A stretch of 64,000 nt of DNA from Blastocladiella emersonii ATCC 22665 (taxonomy: Eukaryota > Blastocladiomycota > Blastocladiomycetes > Blastocladiales > Blastocladiaceae): NCBI GenBank assembly GCA_025594325.1, contig JANHCV010000002.1, positions 2,108,001 through 2,172,000 of the forward strand. Direction: 5' to 3'. The translations under genes and the position numbers were made by a program. Positions 12,681 through 23,790 of this stretch are shown piece after piece. The notes beneath the pieces were generated by a model. It was not told the origin of the DNA, searched no databases, and saw only the letters and a program-made list of their open reading frames with translations. How positions within the stretch are numbered: position 1 is the first letter of the stretch; the number at the start of each line of letters is the position of its first letter.

Positions 12681-13132
12681 GGATGGTGGGTGATGGGGAA
12701 TGGATGATGACGGGGTTAGACATTGCATAGTGATGTACAATGGGAACTTGTGCCTTGATAGATTTCGCGTTAATAACTTTCATGCGAAGTGAGGAGGAAA
12801 CCGGGGCTCAGGGCACACAGCTCCCGCCTGTTGGCGTGCGTCATTCCACGTGTGTGGCGCAACGCGTCCACCGACGACTTAGCCGTGCGCCAAGTCGCCG
12901 TACCCTCGACTGAAACCGCCAGCCATCTACGTACCCTTGTTCCCAAGATCCACAAAGCCACCGGAATGCGAGCAAACGTGAAATAGTAACCAAGGAGAGG
13001 CCTCGGACGGAAGTTACCAGTTACCCCACAGCCTTCTGCGACGCTGCATGCTCGGAGTCGGCACCCTTTTCTCTTCGAATGAACAATAACTGCGAAATTC
13101 ATGAATAAACAGTCAGTTGTGAGAATTACGAC
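12681..13132. other. Convergent intergenic region
   Basis: The region between the 3' ends of talin and the minus-strand gene. It holds a CACGTG (12847-12852) directly abutting a full copy of the dispersed motif (12854-12868). Small ORFs here have poor codon use, and I see no gene. Confidence 0.5.
12854..12868 (+). promoter_or_regulatory. Dispersed motif GTGGCGCAACGCGTC
   Basis: One of about a dozen intergenic near-copies. This copy is preceded by CACGTG and lies at a convergent 3' junction, so it is not obviously a promoter element. Confidence 0.45.
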
Positions 13133-13941
13133 TCAGCCATACAGCTGGGGAAGTTCCGCCTTGACCTTTGGCTTTGCAGACTCAAACAAGATGTACGCCG
13201 CGTGATGCCGAACCGAGCACAGTGAAACTCGCGCCGCGCTCAACTTGACGTCAGCCGGCACTGGACGGGAGCAGCTGCACCACTGCCCGGCCAGGACGTT
13301 CTTGAGCGGGGCCGCAAAGGGCTTCAAGTGCAGCATCTCCGCCGCGCGACGACCCAAAAACGAAAGCGTAGACTTCCGAGACTTTACGTCGTCCAGGAGC
13401 ACGCACAAGAGCAGGGTTACTGTGGTCTGAGTCTTTTCCTGGGCCGTGGGCGGATGAAGTACAGGAACGATCCGACGAAGCAGGTCCACTCACGCAGGGC
13501 GTCCGGCCACTTGGCAAACACGCGGCCGAGAAGCGCCGCGAACCGGTCCGTGTTGCGCGTGTGCATGAAGTACACGAGCAGTTCGAGCAGCGGGCCAGAC
13601 TTCTGCGCTGCGCACGCGTCGCGGACGAGCTGGTCGAGCACGTCGCCGTGGAATGGGTCGCACAGCGGCCCGTCGGAAGTGTGGCGCGGGTCGGAGAGGA
13701 ACTCAAGGTAACTCACCAGCGTGCTCTGGAGCGCGGCATCGGTGCCCTGCGGGGGTGTGAACCACGGCTCGGACCCGGCAATGTTGGCGGCCGCGCGCCG
13801 GGCCCACGCGATGCGGGTCGCGGACCGGTCGAGTGCCGCAGTGGAGAGCTCGCGAGACGCGGCTGGGATCCGCGAGCACGGCCGAGCGGCGAGTGCGACG
13901 ATCTGCTCGAGGACCGTGTACGGCAATGCATGCAGTTCCAT
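13133..13941 (-). CDS. F-box-like small protein, function unknown
   Basis: Two exons: 13941-13494 and 13419-13133 (donor GTGAGT, acceptor ACAG, phase 1), giving 244 residues. The N-terminus MELHALPYTVLEQIVALAAR resembles the start of F-box motifs (Leu-Pro, then helix), but the fit is weak. The rest is helical with conserved-looking Leu patterns (LLELLVYFMHTRNTDRFAALL) and resembles in style the larger proteins at 35873 and 39605. The start at 13941 is preferred because it places the LPY segment first, although an in-frame upstream codon exists. I cannot assign a function; a substrate-recognition or orphan family role is a guess. Confidence 0.55.
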
Positions 13942-14351
13942 TTGTTTACTTTGTATCTGGATCCATGCTGCTGCTGAGGTGAGAGGGAGGGGTTGAGCAT
14001 GCAAGAGTGCTCGGCAAGTGCGTCCAGCCTCGCCTGTGTTCAGCGAAGCGTTCCAGTGTGCGGCGAGCGGTTCGGTGCACACTCAAGCTGATACGGCCGG
14101 CGACTCGTGCTCTGCTCTCTTCGGTTAGAGCGAAATCAGATCTCGGACATGACGTCCCATTATCAGGGTCAGTGAAGGAGGCGATGAAGGCAGCCTTCGT
14201 TCAGCCAGTTGTCCGGATTTAAGCTCAGGACCGTGGTCGTGTTATCATCGAGTACGTTGTCCAAGGGTCTGGGTTGCTCAACTTGATTTCATTGCTTTTG
14301 CGTGAACTGCGCGACGCACGACGCGACGTTCATCACCGCGTGTCACTGATC

Positions 14352-14382
<31 letters not shown>

Positions 14383-14480
14383 TTTCGTTTCTCCTCCCAC
14401 GTTCCGCCCGCACAAAACACTGGTTTTCGGGGTAGCCAGATCTATCGAACAAAAGACACACAAAAATGCACAAGCTACCT
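13942..14480. other. Intergenic region with CGCGT array
   Basis: About 540 bases between two minus-strand genes. The only structure seen is the CGCGT pentamer array at 14353-14382. It should contain the promoter of the 13133-13941 gene and the 3' flank of the LRR gene. Confidence 0.45.
14353..14382. repeat. CGCGT pentanucleotide tandem array
   Basis: About five to six perfect CGCGT units in a row. The unit shares the CGCGT core with the dispersed intergenic motif and overlaps ACGCG-type boxes bound by MBF-like factors in other fungi, which is only a family-level analogy. Confidence 0.8.
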
Positions 14481-17171
14481 CTAAGGGCCAAACCGCTGCT
14501 GCACAGGCGACTGCGGGAGGTACACGACGCTGCCATTACCGCCACGCACACTGGCTGAGGCTTCGGACGACTCCGACCGCTCGCCGCTGCGGCCGCGCAT
14601 CACCCTGATCGCCTCGGTGCTCGGTAGGAACAGGACGTCGTCGTTCTCGTGGCCGTGATTGTTGCCAGTCAGCGCCGTGCCGACCTCGGAACTCGGCGCA
14701 GTCGACGGCGCAGCGGCGGCGGCGGCGGTGGCGTGGTGCGCCGCGTCGTCGGGACCGTGCAGGAACGCGGCCTCGCCCTTGGTGGCGCGCGCGAGGAGCT
14801 CGGCGAACCGGTCGCGCGAGCCGGGGAGGTACGTCGGCCCGGACCCCGTGGCGGTGGCGCGATCCTCGACGACTGGCGCGTCGGTCTTGGCCTCGACGTC
14901 GGGAATCTCGAGCGCAGCAGGAGGGTCGAGGACAGCCGGTGACTCGGCCACAGGCCGGGTTGAAGCTGCAGGCTCACTTGGAGCAACGACGGGAACCGCG
15001 GGCACTGCCGGCGGGTCCAGCTGCAGCACCGCCGCAGGCGAGAGGTACACGGGCGCGGCGACGGCGGGCGTAGCGGGCGTGGTCGGCGGCGAGCTGAGCG
15101 ACGCCGTGAAGATGGCCGCGAAATACGCGCGCGTCTCCTCGGGCATGAGCGCGATGCTCTCGCGGTTGATGGCGGGCACCGGGACCGACGCGTCCTGCGA
15201 CACGGTCGACGAGAGGGAGAGGACCACGTCGTCGTAGGCGGCGGGGACAGGCGGCATCGCGGGTGTTGACGCAGCCGAGGAGGAGGATGCGGCGAGGTAC
15301 GCAGGCCGGACCGAGGGCAGCGAGGCCATGCTCTCGGGGCGCGAGATTGCCATCGCGGGACCAGTAGTGGCGGCTGTGGTTGAGCTCGACACGACAGACG
15401 CGGAGCCCTGTGACGGAACCATGGCGGCCGTGTCCATGGAGTAGCGCAAGTACGAGCGCGCGGTCGTGTTGAGCGAGCCCGCGCCGCCGAGGTCGCTGGT
15501 CGCGCGCGTCGCCTGGTTGGCGTAGTCGGGCACCGCGACCAACGACAGCGGCGCGGCCGTCGGGGCAGGGCGGGCGGGCTCGGCGGGCTTCTCGGGATCG
15601 GCGGACCGCGACGCGTGACCGCCGCCCGCCGTAGGCGGCGAGGTGCCGCGCGTCGCCTCCTTGAGCTGGTCAGCGAGCCGCTGGTTGCGGCGCGAAATGT
15701 ACGCGAAGAGAAACGCGAACAGGAGCACGACGCCGGCGCCGAGCCCGACGGCGAGCGAGACGGGGAAGAGCTTCTCCTTCGCGGCAGCAGGTGCGGGCGG
15801 CGAGGCGGGCGCACCAGCGGCGGAGGGCGGGCACACGGGGAGGTCCCGGCCAATGAACTCGATAGCGCACGCAGAGCGCGCCGTGTCCCGCTCGTCCGGG
15901 CGGCAGGTGAAGCTGTTGCGCTCGTTCTGGCTCCCGTACAGCTTGCAGATTTTGCTAGAGATCGGTGCGGGAGTGAGTGCGGAGACGAGGCGGATTCCGC
16001 GATGTGTCGCGGGATGCGTACCTGACAAACGGAAGGTTCTGGAGCGGTTCGCCCAGGTTGTTGTTGCTGACATCGCTGGGAACGGGATCGACGAGCGCGT
16101 GAGCGATGGCGGCGGATCGACACGACCGTCGACGGGACGTACAAATCCTCGAGCTTGGCGAGCGTGTCGAGGCGCGGCAGCGGTCCCGAGAAATCATTGT
16201 CGTTGAGCTTGCTACGGATGGGACGAGCACTGTGAGCAGGCGCAACACAGCAACGACGAGTGGAGCGGACCACGTACAGGATCACCAGCTTGACCAGCCG
16301 CCCAAGCTCCGCGGGAATGGTGCCACCGAGCTTGTTGTTGTTCAGCGTGCTACTCGAACAGGTGTTAGATCCCGGGAGGAACGCGGCCAGGGCGCGAATC
16401 GCAAGGATAACGTACAGCTGGGTCGTAGTGGACAAGTTCCCGATGCTCTTCGGGATGGAACCGCTGAGCTTGTTTCCCTCGAGGTTGCTACATCCAAGAG
16501 TTGGACACAAGCGTGAGCTTCGTTTCCTGTCGCACGCACGGGCAATGTACGTACATGACGCCAAACGAGGGCTTGGTCGAAAAGTCGGGGATCGTGCCGG
16601 ACAACTTGTTGTTCTTGAGCATGAGCGAGGTGATGGACTCGGACTTGAGCAGGTCGTCGGGGATGGCGTCCTCGAGCTGGTTGCCGTGGAGCCAGCTACA
16701 CGCGCGCATGAGCGGGCGAGACGGTCAGCGCGATGCTCGCAGTAGCCGGCGGTGGCTGTTCGCGTACAGCGTCCGCAGCTTGGACATTCGGCCGATTTCC
16801 TCGGGAATCCTACCAGTCAGGCCGGTGTCCTCGAGTTTGCTACAAACAGCAGTCAGATCTCCGTCGTAGGAAAGAGGCAGAACGGGGGTGGGTACTGACA
16901 TGTCGGTCGCGCTCTTGAGGTCCACGATCGAGCGGGGAATGGTTCTCGGGCCCAGCTTGAGCCCACCCAGGTCGCTAGCCGCAAGCGGTCAGACCCGACG
17001 CGAGAGAGAGACTCGCGATTCGCTGCCGGCGTACATGATCCTCAGCGAGCCATCATTGTTGCACTTGATTCGGTCCTCTCGCTGGTCCGGCTGCCACTGG
17101 CAGCAGTCGTCGGTCGTGTCGTTCCTGAGGCCGAGGTCGCGGAGGAAGGCGCAGTCGCTGGACGGCGGCAT
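14481..17171 (-). CDS. Single-pass transmembrane leucine-rich-repeat protein
   Basis: Likely cell-surface LRR protein of 718 residues in nine exons: 17171-17035, 16974-16900, 16839-16768, 16695-16555, 16487-16416, 16349-16278, 16211-16143, 16066-16022 and 15954-14481. The first exon is an LRRNT-like cap (DCCQWQPDQREDRIKC). Exons 2-8 carry plant-type 24-residue LRRs (for example NKLSGTIPDFS, NNKLGGTIPAELGRLVKL). A Cys-containing cap follows, then one TM segment (SLAVGLGAGVVLLFAFLFAY). The intracellular tail of about 390 residues is Ala/Ser/Pro-rich with Tyr and Ser motifs and no kinase domain. All eight introns are phase 2. The first ATG chosen lacks an obvious signal peptide, so an upstream exon before 17171 is possible. 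Ligand and signalling partner are unknown. Confidence 0.82.
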
Positions 17172-17862
17172 GGCGGTAACGAGTGCGGTGGGGGTCCGTC
17201 GAGTCGGATCGAGTGCGAGTCGGCTCTCACAAGAAGGGGAGGAGAGCGAGGAGCTCACCTACAGGTGCTCGAAGGCGACCAGAGGGCGACTCAGGCCGAG
17301 GATGGGCGCCGCCCAGGGCGCCGCCACGCCTTGTTGTCTGCGGTCCCTCTCCTGCCCCGCCCGCGCCCGAGCATCGGCCAGCGTGCAAACCGAGCGGCGG
17401 CCCACGCGGACCGTCCCGTCCCCCGTCCATCGACTGTCCGCCAACTTCTCACAGCTCCCTCAACTCGGTTCCGTCATGGCAACGGCGATGATTCAAGACG
17501 ACAGTTGCATGAGGTTAAGTCTTCGTGTATTCATTGGAATCGCATCCCGCTCTGAGCGCGGAGAGGTGTAACCGGCAGCCGGCGACTCGCCTCGAGACGC
17601 GTCTGCGAACGTGCTGAAGGTCGCCCCGCACTTTCTTCACAAGTCTTGTCTTCCTAAGCATCCCACACACATTCGCGGTCATTTCCGCACATATCGACGC
17701 GTCGTGCATCCATCGAGGGTATCCGCTTAGGAGCGAGGTTACCTCACGTGAGGGATCGGCACTCTGTCGCAGCGAGCTCGGTCGGCCGGTCGCGTCGTCG
17801 ACCGTCGTCCGCCCCTCGTCCTCCCGCCACCTCCGCAATCGCACCCTGCATCTCACCCAACC
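17172..17862. promoter_or_regulatory. Divergent promoter region, LRR gene and importin-9
   Basis: About 690 bases between divergent genes. It includes a palindromic E-box at 17742-17753, 110 bases upstream of the importin start. A short signal-peptide exon of the LRR gene could lie here, but I could not identify one. Confidence 0.45.
17742..17753. promoter_or_regulatory. Palindromic E-box CCTCACGTGAGG
   Basis: A perfect 12-base palindrome around CACGTG, 110 bases before the importin-9 start codon. CACGTG is the core bound by bHLH factors such as Cbf1; binding here is inference. Confidence 0.5.
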
Positions 17863-20800
17863 ATGGAGCACGCACCCGAGTCGCTGCTGCGCGCGCTGCA
17901 GTGCGCCCTCGAGGCCGATCGCGACGTGCGCGCCGCCGCCGAGGCCCACCTGCAGCAGTGCAAGGCCGCCGAGCCGGGTACTGCTAGACCTCGCTCGATC
18001 GCGACGACCCGGCACGGGAGGCTGACCGGACGCCCGATCCGTAGCTCTGGCGCTCCAGCTCGTCCATGTCGCGCTGCAGCCCGAGTATCCGCTCGCGATC
18101 CGCCAGCTCGCCCTCACCACCCTCAAGGGCTACGTGCAGACCCACTGGTCGCCCAAGACCGAGAAGTTCACGGGGCCCGAGGCGCCCGAGGCCGTCAAGG
18201 TCCAGGCCCGCCAGCTGCTGCTCGAGCGCGGGATCCGCGATGCGACCCCGCGCATCCGCGTCGCCAGTGTACGTGTCACGCCGACATTCACTTCGGCTCA
18301 CCGTCGGCTGACCCTGCACCGTTGTACAGGCCTACGTCGTGTCCAAGATCGCCCAGATCTCGTGGCCCGAGGAGTGGCCCGAGTTCCTGCCCTTCCTCCT
18401 CGCCCAGTTCCGCAGCACCCAGCCCGAGCTCGTCCACGGCCCGCTTGCTGTTCTCAAGGGCACGCGTCTTCCTCGCCTCTTATCCCACCCGTTTGTGACT
18501 CACGCTCCCGACCATCTCCAGAGCTCGTGCGCGAGGACCTGACCGAGCACCACCTGCCCGACATCATCGAGCACGTCCTGCCGCAGCTGCTCGCCGTGTA
18601 CAATGCGGGCGAGGGCGTGCTGCCGCGCTCCATGCGCAACACGGCCGTGTCCATCTTCAAGGACCTGGTCGAGCTCTTCTACAACGCCAAGGAGTCGAAC
18701 CCCGCCCAGATCAGCGCCATGGTGCGCTCGCTGCTGCCCTCGTGGATGACGGCGCTCGCCACGCACGCGCTGCAGCGGCCCGCCGTCGTGCGCTCCGCAC
18801 CTGGAAGCGAGATCGACGACGACGCCACCATGCACGTCATGCACAGCAAGCTGCTGGCGATGCGCGCCGTCAACTACCTCGTCATGGCCTTCCCCAAGGA
18901 GACCAAGGAGTTCCTCGTCCCCGTGTTCCAGTGCGCGTGGGCCGACGTGCGCGCGCTCGCCTACGACTTCCCGCTCGACCAGCTCGACTCGATCGAAGAG
19001 GACTCGGATGGCGACGCCGTCTCGGGCGAGGCTCTCTTCTTCGTCCACGCCGAGTTCATCCAGCGCGTCCAGTCCAAGGCGCCCGTCGCCAAGCTCCTGC
19101 TCGACCCCGCGAGCGGCGTCTCGCTCGCCGACCTCGTCGCCGTCCTCCTGACCATCTCCCGCGTCACCGACGCCCGCGCCGAGGTGTGGGCCGAGGATAT
19201 CAACCGGTACATCAGCGAGGAGCTCGAGGACGACGCCATGTCGTACAGCCCGCGCACCGCCGCCATCGAGCTCGTCCACCGCCTGCTCGAGACCCACCAC
19301 GCCGCCGCGGTCCCCGTCCTCCGCCACGCCGCGCTGCACGTCCTCGAGACCCGCAGCGACGACGGCCGCCTCGTCGAGGCCGCGCTCACGTTCCTGAGCA
19401 CCGTGATCGAGGAGCAGCACGACGCGCCCGCGCTCCTGGCGTCGATCCTCTCCCTCCCCGTCGCCACCTCCAACGTGCTCGTCCGCGCGCGCGCCATCCG
19501 GCTCATCGGCGCCGCGCCGTTCGCGGACCAGGCGCAGGCGGGCACCGCGGTCCAGTTCACGCTCGGCGCGCTGGGCGCGGGGAACCCGATCCTGTTCGCG
19601 TGCGCGACGCGCGCGCTGCTCACGCTCGTCGACACCCCCGCGGGCACGCCGTTCCGCGCGCAGGTCCAGGGCCCGATCCTGACGGCGCTCGCGCCGTTCC
19701 TCGCCAGCGCCGCGGGGGAGGCCCGCGTGTTCCTCCTCGAGTCGCTCATCGCCGCGATCCGCCTTGACCCCGTAGCCGCCGCGCCCGCGGTCCCCGCGCT
19801 CGTCGCCCCGCTGCTCCACGTCTGGCAGCAGCACCTCGACGACGTCGTGGTCGCGGGGCTCCTGACCGACGCTGTCGCTGCCATGGCGGGGTCGCCCGCT
19901 GGGCTCGAGTCGCTCACGGGACTCTCGGGTGCCGCCAGTGCGCCTGGCCAGCCGTCGACGCTGCCGCTGCTCGTGAGCGTCCTGACGTCCGCGCAGCCCG
20001 AGTCGGGGTGCCTGATGGCGCCGCTCGATCTGGCCGCTGCCCTGCTCCGCGCCGCGCGCAAGCTCAACCACGCTGCGGCGTCGGCCGCGATCATCGGGCA
20101 CATCTACGGGCCGGCCATCGCCGCGCTGTCGACGACCGACGACGCCGAGGCGCTCGTCGCGGGGCAGCAGTGCCTGCGGCTGATCCTCGACACGGTGCCC
20201 GACGTAACGCACCTGCCCGCGCCCGGCGTCGCGCCGCTCGTCGCCTTCATCGCGCGCATGCTGCACCCGGACCAGTCCGAGGCGCGTGCGCTGTACATTG
20301 GCGACCTGGTGCAGGCGCTCCTGCTGCGCGCGGCCGATGCGCTGGGTGCTGACCTGCTCCCGCAGATGCTCGGGGCGGTCCTCGTGCGGCTCGCGGACGC
20401 CAAGACGTCGTCGTTTATCCAGCGGCTCGTGCTCATCTTTGCCCGACTTCTCATGTCCGAGGCGTACTACGAGGGCACGATGCAGGCGCTCGTGTCGACG
20501 GCGACGCCCGATGGCGGGAACGCCCTCACGCTGCTCATGCGTCAGTGGGTCGAGACGCACGACGTGTTCATGGGCGCGCTGGATATCAAGCTCAGGTACG
20601 TTTTGAGGGGTTTGCTGCGCAGTTGCGAGGATCTCACCCGGACGACGTGCGCGTGTAGCACCCACACCCTCGGCCAGCTGTTCCTCAAGCAGGACCCGCG
20701 CATGAACTCGGTCCTGGTCCCCGGCAAGACGCGCGAGCAGGCCGCTGCGGCGGCCGCCGCCGCCGACACGGGCCGCCGCGTGACGCGGTCGCAGGCCGCC

Positions 20801-21338
20801 AAGCAGGGCGCGACGGCCGCCACCGCGCCGACCGTGATCCCCGTGTTCGCGCGCATCCTGCAGCTGCTCGTCGCCGACCTCGCGTACAGCGACGCGGCGC
20901 TCGCCAAGGACGCGGCGGGCGGCGCTGGTGCTGATTTCGAGGACGACGACGACGAGGACGACGACGACTACGGCGACTGGGACGACGCGTCGTCGGCGGG
21001 CGGCGACGGCGAGCACCTGCTCCTGTCCGAGATGATTGGCGGGTTCGGGGACGACGATGACGACGAGGGCGAGTTTGACGACGAGGATGACGCGCTCGCC
21101 CCCGAGAACGAGTGGCTCAAGCAGCTCAAGATCCGGGTACGTTTTGTTGTTGAAGTAGAGATGGCGCGAAGGCTGGGGGACTGACATCGTTGACGTCGTT
21201 GTGTAGGACTACCTCCGCGAGCTCCTCGTCACGGCCGCGCGCAACAACGTGTGGGACATCCAGTCGCGCATGGCGCAGATCCTCACCGAGTCGCAGGCGC
21301 AGGTCCTCGTGAACCTCGTCAACTCGCCCACCGCTTGA
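17863..21338 (+). CDS. KAP114: Importin-9 / Kap114 family karyopherin
   Basis: Importin-beta-type nuclear import receptor; family members carry histones, TBP and ribosomal proteins and bind Ran-GTP. Six exons: 17863-17977, 18045-18268, 18330-18459, 18522-20595, 20659-21136 and 21207-21338, giving 1050 residues. The N-terminus is an importin-N fold (QLALTTLKGYVQTHWSPKTE) with HEAT-like helices throughout (WPEEWPEFLPFLL, SMRNTAVSIFKDLVELFYNA). A very acidic loop near the C-terminus (DDDDEDDDDYGDWDD) and the terminal segment DYLRELLVTAARN match importin-9 organisation. The intron at 18460-18521 uses a GC donor and CAG acceptor, giving VLKELVRED in frame. Using the nearby GT instead would add two residues. 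The assignment to importin-9 rather than another karyopherin rests on the acidic loop and overall layout. Confidence 0.86.
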
Positions 21339-21928
21339 TCGATTGATGGTCGCAATAGACGCGTTCCTGAGTCGCCGTCGCCTTCGTCATGAGCACCAGA
21401 GTCACTCGTGATGACGAGCTTATCGCCTACATAAATTTAGCCGTTCCATCCATCCCTGCACGGCACACAACCAGATCCTGATCCAACACGCGAACGGAGC
21501 AGGGTGGCGCAGCAGCAGCCGCGTCACGCGAGCTAAGCCACCTCAGTGCAGCGCCTCCCGCGCGCCCGCGCGTCGTCGCGCCCCGTTTCACCTTCAGCGC
21601 CGAAGCGACCTGAGTGGCGCAGCCCTCACCGCGAGGCGACCCATGGGCGGAACAACGGCTAGCGCGCCTCTCGACGCGTCGCGAGGCGACGGCCTGCGGC
21701 CTGTGGCGGCGAAGCACGTTGTCGCCGCGGCAGCGTCCCTGATGGGTATAAGAAGCTCGGCCTCCCCCCGGCCCACTCGGCTAAGTGATCCTTGTACACG
21801 CCTCCCTTCGTTGTTGAAGTCCCCCTCTCGCTCCATCACCTAGACGACTCCGTTCTCAACGGATCATAGACGAGTTGATCTCAACACCACCTACCCTTGC
21901 ACACACACATCCACCACACCTATCCACC
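21339..21928. promoter_or_regulatory. Promoter region of the secreted repeat protein
   Basis: About 590 bases between importin-9 and the secreted protein. It contains a TATA-like box at 21747-21753, partial dispersed-motif copies (AGTGGCGCAGCCC at 21613, CGACGCGTCGCGAGG near 21673) and a pyrimidine-rich leader. Confidence 0.5.
21747..21753 (+). promoter_or_regulatory. TATA-like box
   Basis: TATAAGA lies 182 bases before the start codon of the secreted repeat protein. A strong TATA would fit a highly expressed surface-protein gene. Confidence 0.45.
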
Positions 21929-23656
21929 ATGGTCAAGCTCACGCTCAAGTCGGTCCTCGTCCTGTCGGTCGCCACCGCCGCGCTGGCCGCGCCCATCTCC
22001 ACGCCCTGCTCGTCGTCGACGACCGCCGTCGCCACCGAGGTCCCCGTCGCCACCACGCCGTGCTCGTCGTCGACCACGGCGACGGCTACCGAGGTCCCGG
22101 TCGCGCCCACGTCGACGCCCTGCTCGTCGTCGACTTCCGCCGTGTCCTCGGTGATCCCCACCGCGACTGAGGTCCCGGTCGCCCCGACCTCGACACCTTG
22201 CACTTCCTCCTCTTCGACCTCGTCCGCCGTCTCCTCCGTGATCCCGACCGCCACCGAGGTGCCCGTCGCTCCCACGTCGACGCCCTGCTCCAGCACCGCG
22301 ACCGCCACCGGCACCGCGAGCGCGTCCGAGGTCCCCGTCGCGCCCACGTCGACGCCCTGCTCTACCTCTTCCTCCACCCCCGCCGTCTCCTCCGTGATCC
22401 CGACCGCGACGGCGCCCGCGGACGGCGGCTACGGCAAGAACCCGACGCCGCCGACGGCCACCGAGATCCCGACGGCCACGGTCCCCGCCGCGACGTCGAC
22501 GCCGTGCTCGACGTCGGCCACCGCGACCGAGGTGCCCGTTGCCCCGACCTCGACGCCGTGCTCCAGCACCGCCACCGCGTCCGAGGTCCCCGTCGCGCCC
22601 ACCTCGACGCCCTGCTCGACTTCGTCGTCGACGCCCGCTGTTTCGTCCGTGATCCCCACGGCCACGGCGCCCGCGGACGGTGGGTACGGCAAGAACCCCG
22701 ACACGCCGATCGCGACCGAGGTCCCGGTTGCGCCGACGTCGACGCCGTGCACCTCGTCGACGGCGATCGCCACCGAGGTCCCTGTCGCGCCGACCTCGAC
22801 GCCGTGCACCACCTCGTCGACCGCTATCGCCACCGAGATCCCTACGGCGACCGCGCCCGCGGACGGCGGGTACGGCAAGAATCCCGACACGCCGATCGCG
22901 ACCGAGGTCCCCGTCGCCCCTCCCACCTCCTCGACCCCCTGCACCACCTCCACCCCCATCGCGACCGAGATCCCGACGTCGCTGACGCCGGCGCCCACGA
23001 CGCCCGCCGACAACGGGTACGGGAACGGCAAGTCGCCGTCCCCACCCGTCGCGTCCGAGGAGCCCGTGGCGACGACGCCCGCGAACCTGACGCCGCCGCA
23101 GGAGCCGATTGCGACGCAGCCCGCGGGCGACGCGCCCAAGAAGCAGAAGAAGCGCCGCTGCAAGCGCAAGCACCGCAAGACGACGGTTGTCGCGACGGAG
23201 GTCCCGACCGCCGTTGTCCCGACGGCCACTGCCCCGGCTAACCTTGACTCGGGGTACGGCAAGGGCGGCGAGGAGCCCGCGGCCACGCAGCCTGCGGCCG
23301 GCGGCGAGTACGGGTACGGCAAGGCGCCCGTGACCACGCCTGTCGCGACGGCGAGTGAGGTGCCCGTGGCCACGACGCCCGCGGCCGGTGGGTACGGCAA
23401 GGGTGCCGAGCAGCCGATCGCGACGCCCACGACGCCGGCCGGTGGCGACTACAGCTACGGTAACGGCGGCAAGGACGCGGCGCAGCCCGAGGTGACGGCG
23501 CCTGCGAACCTCGACGGCGACGCCGGGTATGGCAAGGACGCGGAGCAGCCGACCATGACGCTCCCCGTGATGGCCGACGGGTACGGCAAGGACGCCGAGC
23601 AACCCGCGGCGGCGGCGCCCGCGACGGACGCGTACAGCTACGGCGGCAACTACTAA
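21929..23656 (+). CDS. Secreted repeat-rich wall-type protein
   Basis: Probable secreted, heavily O-glycosylated structural protein of 575 residues, one exon. It starts with a clear signal peptide (VKLTLKSVLVLSVATAALAA). The first half is a repeat of the type EVPVAPTSTPCSS, about a dozen copies, each with a single Cys. This alternates with TATAPADGGYGKNP units. The second half is a Gly-Tyr-rich region with repeated GYGK (YGKDAEQP, YGKGAEQP) and a basic patch (KKQKKRRCKRKHRK). It ends in YSYGGNY with no GPI signal. The start at 21929 directly precedes the signal peptide; an in-frame ATG 54 bases upstream would spoil it. The evenly spaced single Cys residues suggest intermolecular crosslinks, and the Tyr-rich tail could be oxidatively crosslinked; both are inference. 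No family recognised. Confidence 0.82.
   Translation: MVKLTLKSVLVLSVATAALAAPISTPCSSSTTAVATEVPVATTPCSSSTTATATEVPVAPTSTPCSSSTSAVSSVIPTATEVPVAPTSTPCTSSSSTSSAVSSVIPTATEVPVAPTSTPCSSTATATGTASASEVPVAPTSTPCSTSSSTPAVSSVIPTATAPADGGYGKNPTPPTATEIPTATVPAATSTPCSTSATATEVPVAPTSTPCSSTATASEVPVAPTSTPCSTSSSTPAVSSVIPTATAPADGGYGKNPDTPIATEVPVAPTSTPCTSSTAIATEVPVAPTSTPCTTSSTAIATEIPTATAPADGGYGKNPDTPIATEVPVAPPTSSTPCTTSTPIATEIPTSLTPAPTTPADNGYGNGKSPSPPVASEEPVATTPANLTPPQEPIATQPAGDAPKKQKKRRCKRKHRKTTVVATEVPTAVVPTATAPANLDSGYGKGGEEPAATQPAAGGEYGYGKAPVTTPVATASEVPVATTPAAGGYGKGAEQPIATPTTPAGGDYSYGNGGKDAAQPEVTAPANLDGDAGYGKDAEQPTMTLPVMADGYGKDAEQPAAAAPATDAYSYGGNY
21990..22910 (+). repeat. Coding tandem repeats, E-V-P-V-A-P-T-S-T-P-C type
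   Basis: Degenerate repeats of roughly 45-60 bases encode EVPVAPTSTPC modules, grouped with higher-order ADGGYGKNP blocks near 22420, 22680 and 22865. Copies are similar in DNA as well as protein, suggesting recent unequal exchange. Confidence 0.75.
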
Positions 23657-23790
23657 GAGTTTTGATAGTTTCGAGTGATGGCGATGATGGCATCCAACGC
23701 TTCGCAATGTACATGATATACAGGTTTTACAAACTAGTTTGCGTGTTCATGAGAAGAGAGAGCCGAATCTAATCAAGTCGCGATCACGCT

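Noticed and set aside
12789-12986. 65-codon plus ORF at the talin 3' flank
   Set aside because: No ATG-supported conservation; it is open partly because it crosses the dispersed motif.
18500-21187. 895-codon minus-strand ORF
   Set aside because: Antisense to importin-9; Arg/Gly/Glu-rich composition typical of a GC-rich shadow frame.
21875-21928. Upstream in-frame start of the secreted repeat protein
   Set aside because: It would bury the signal peptide behind 18 His/Pro-rich residues; the ATG at 21929 sits directly before the signal sequence.
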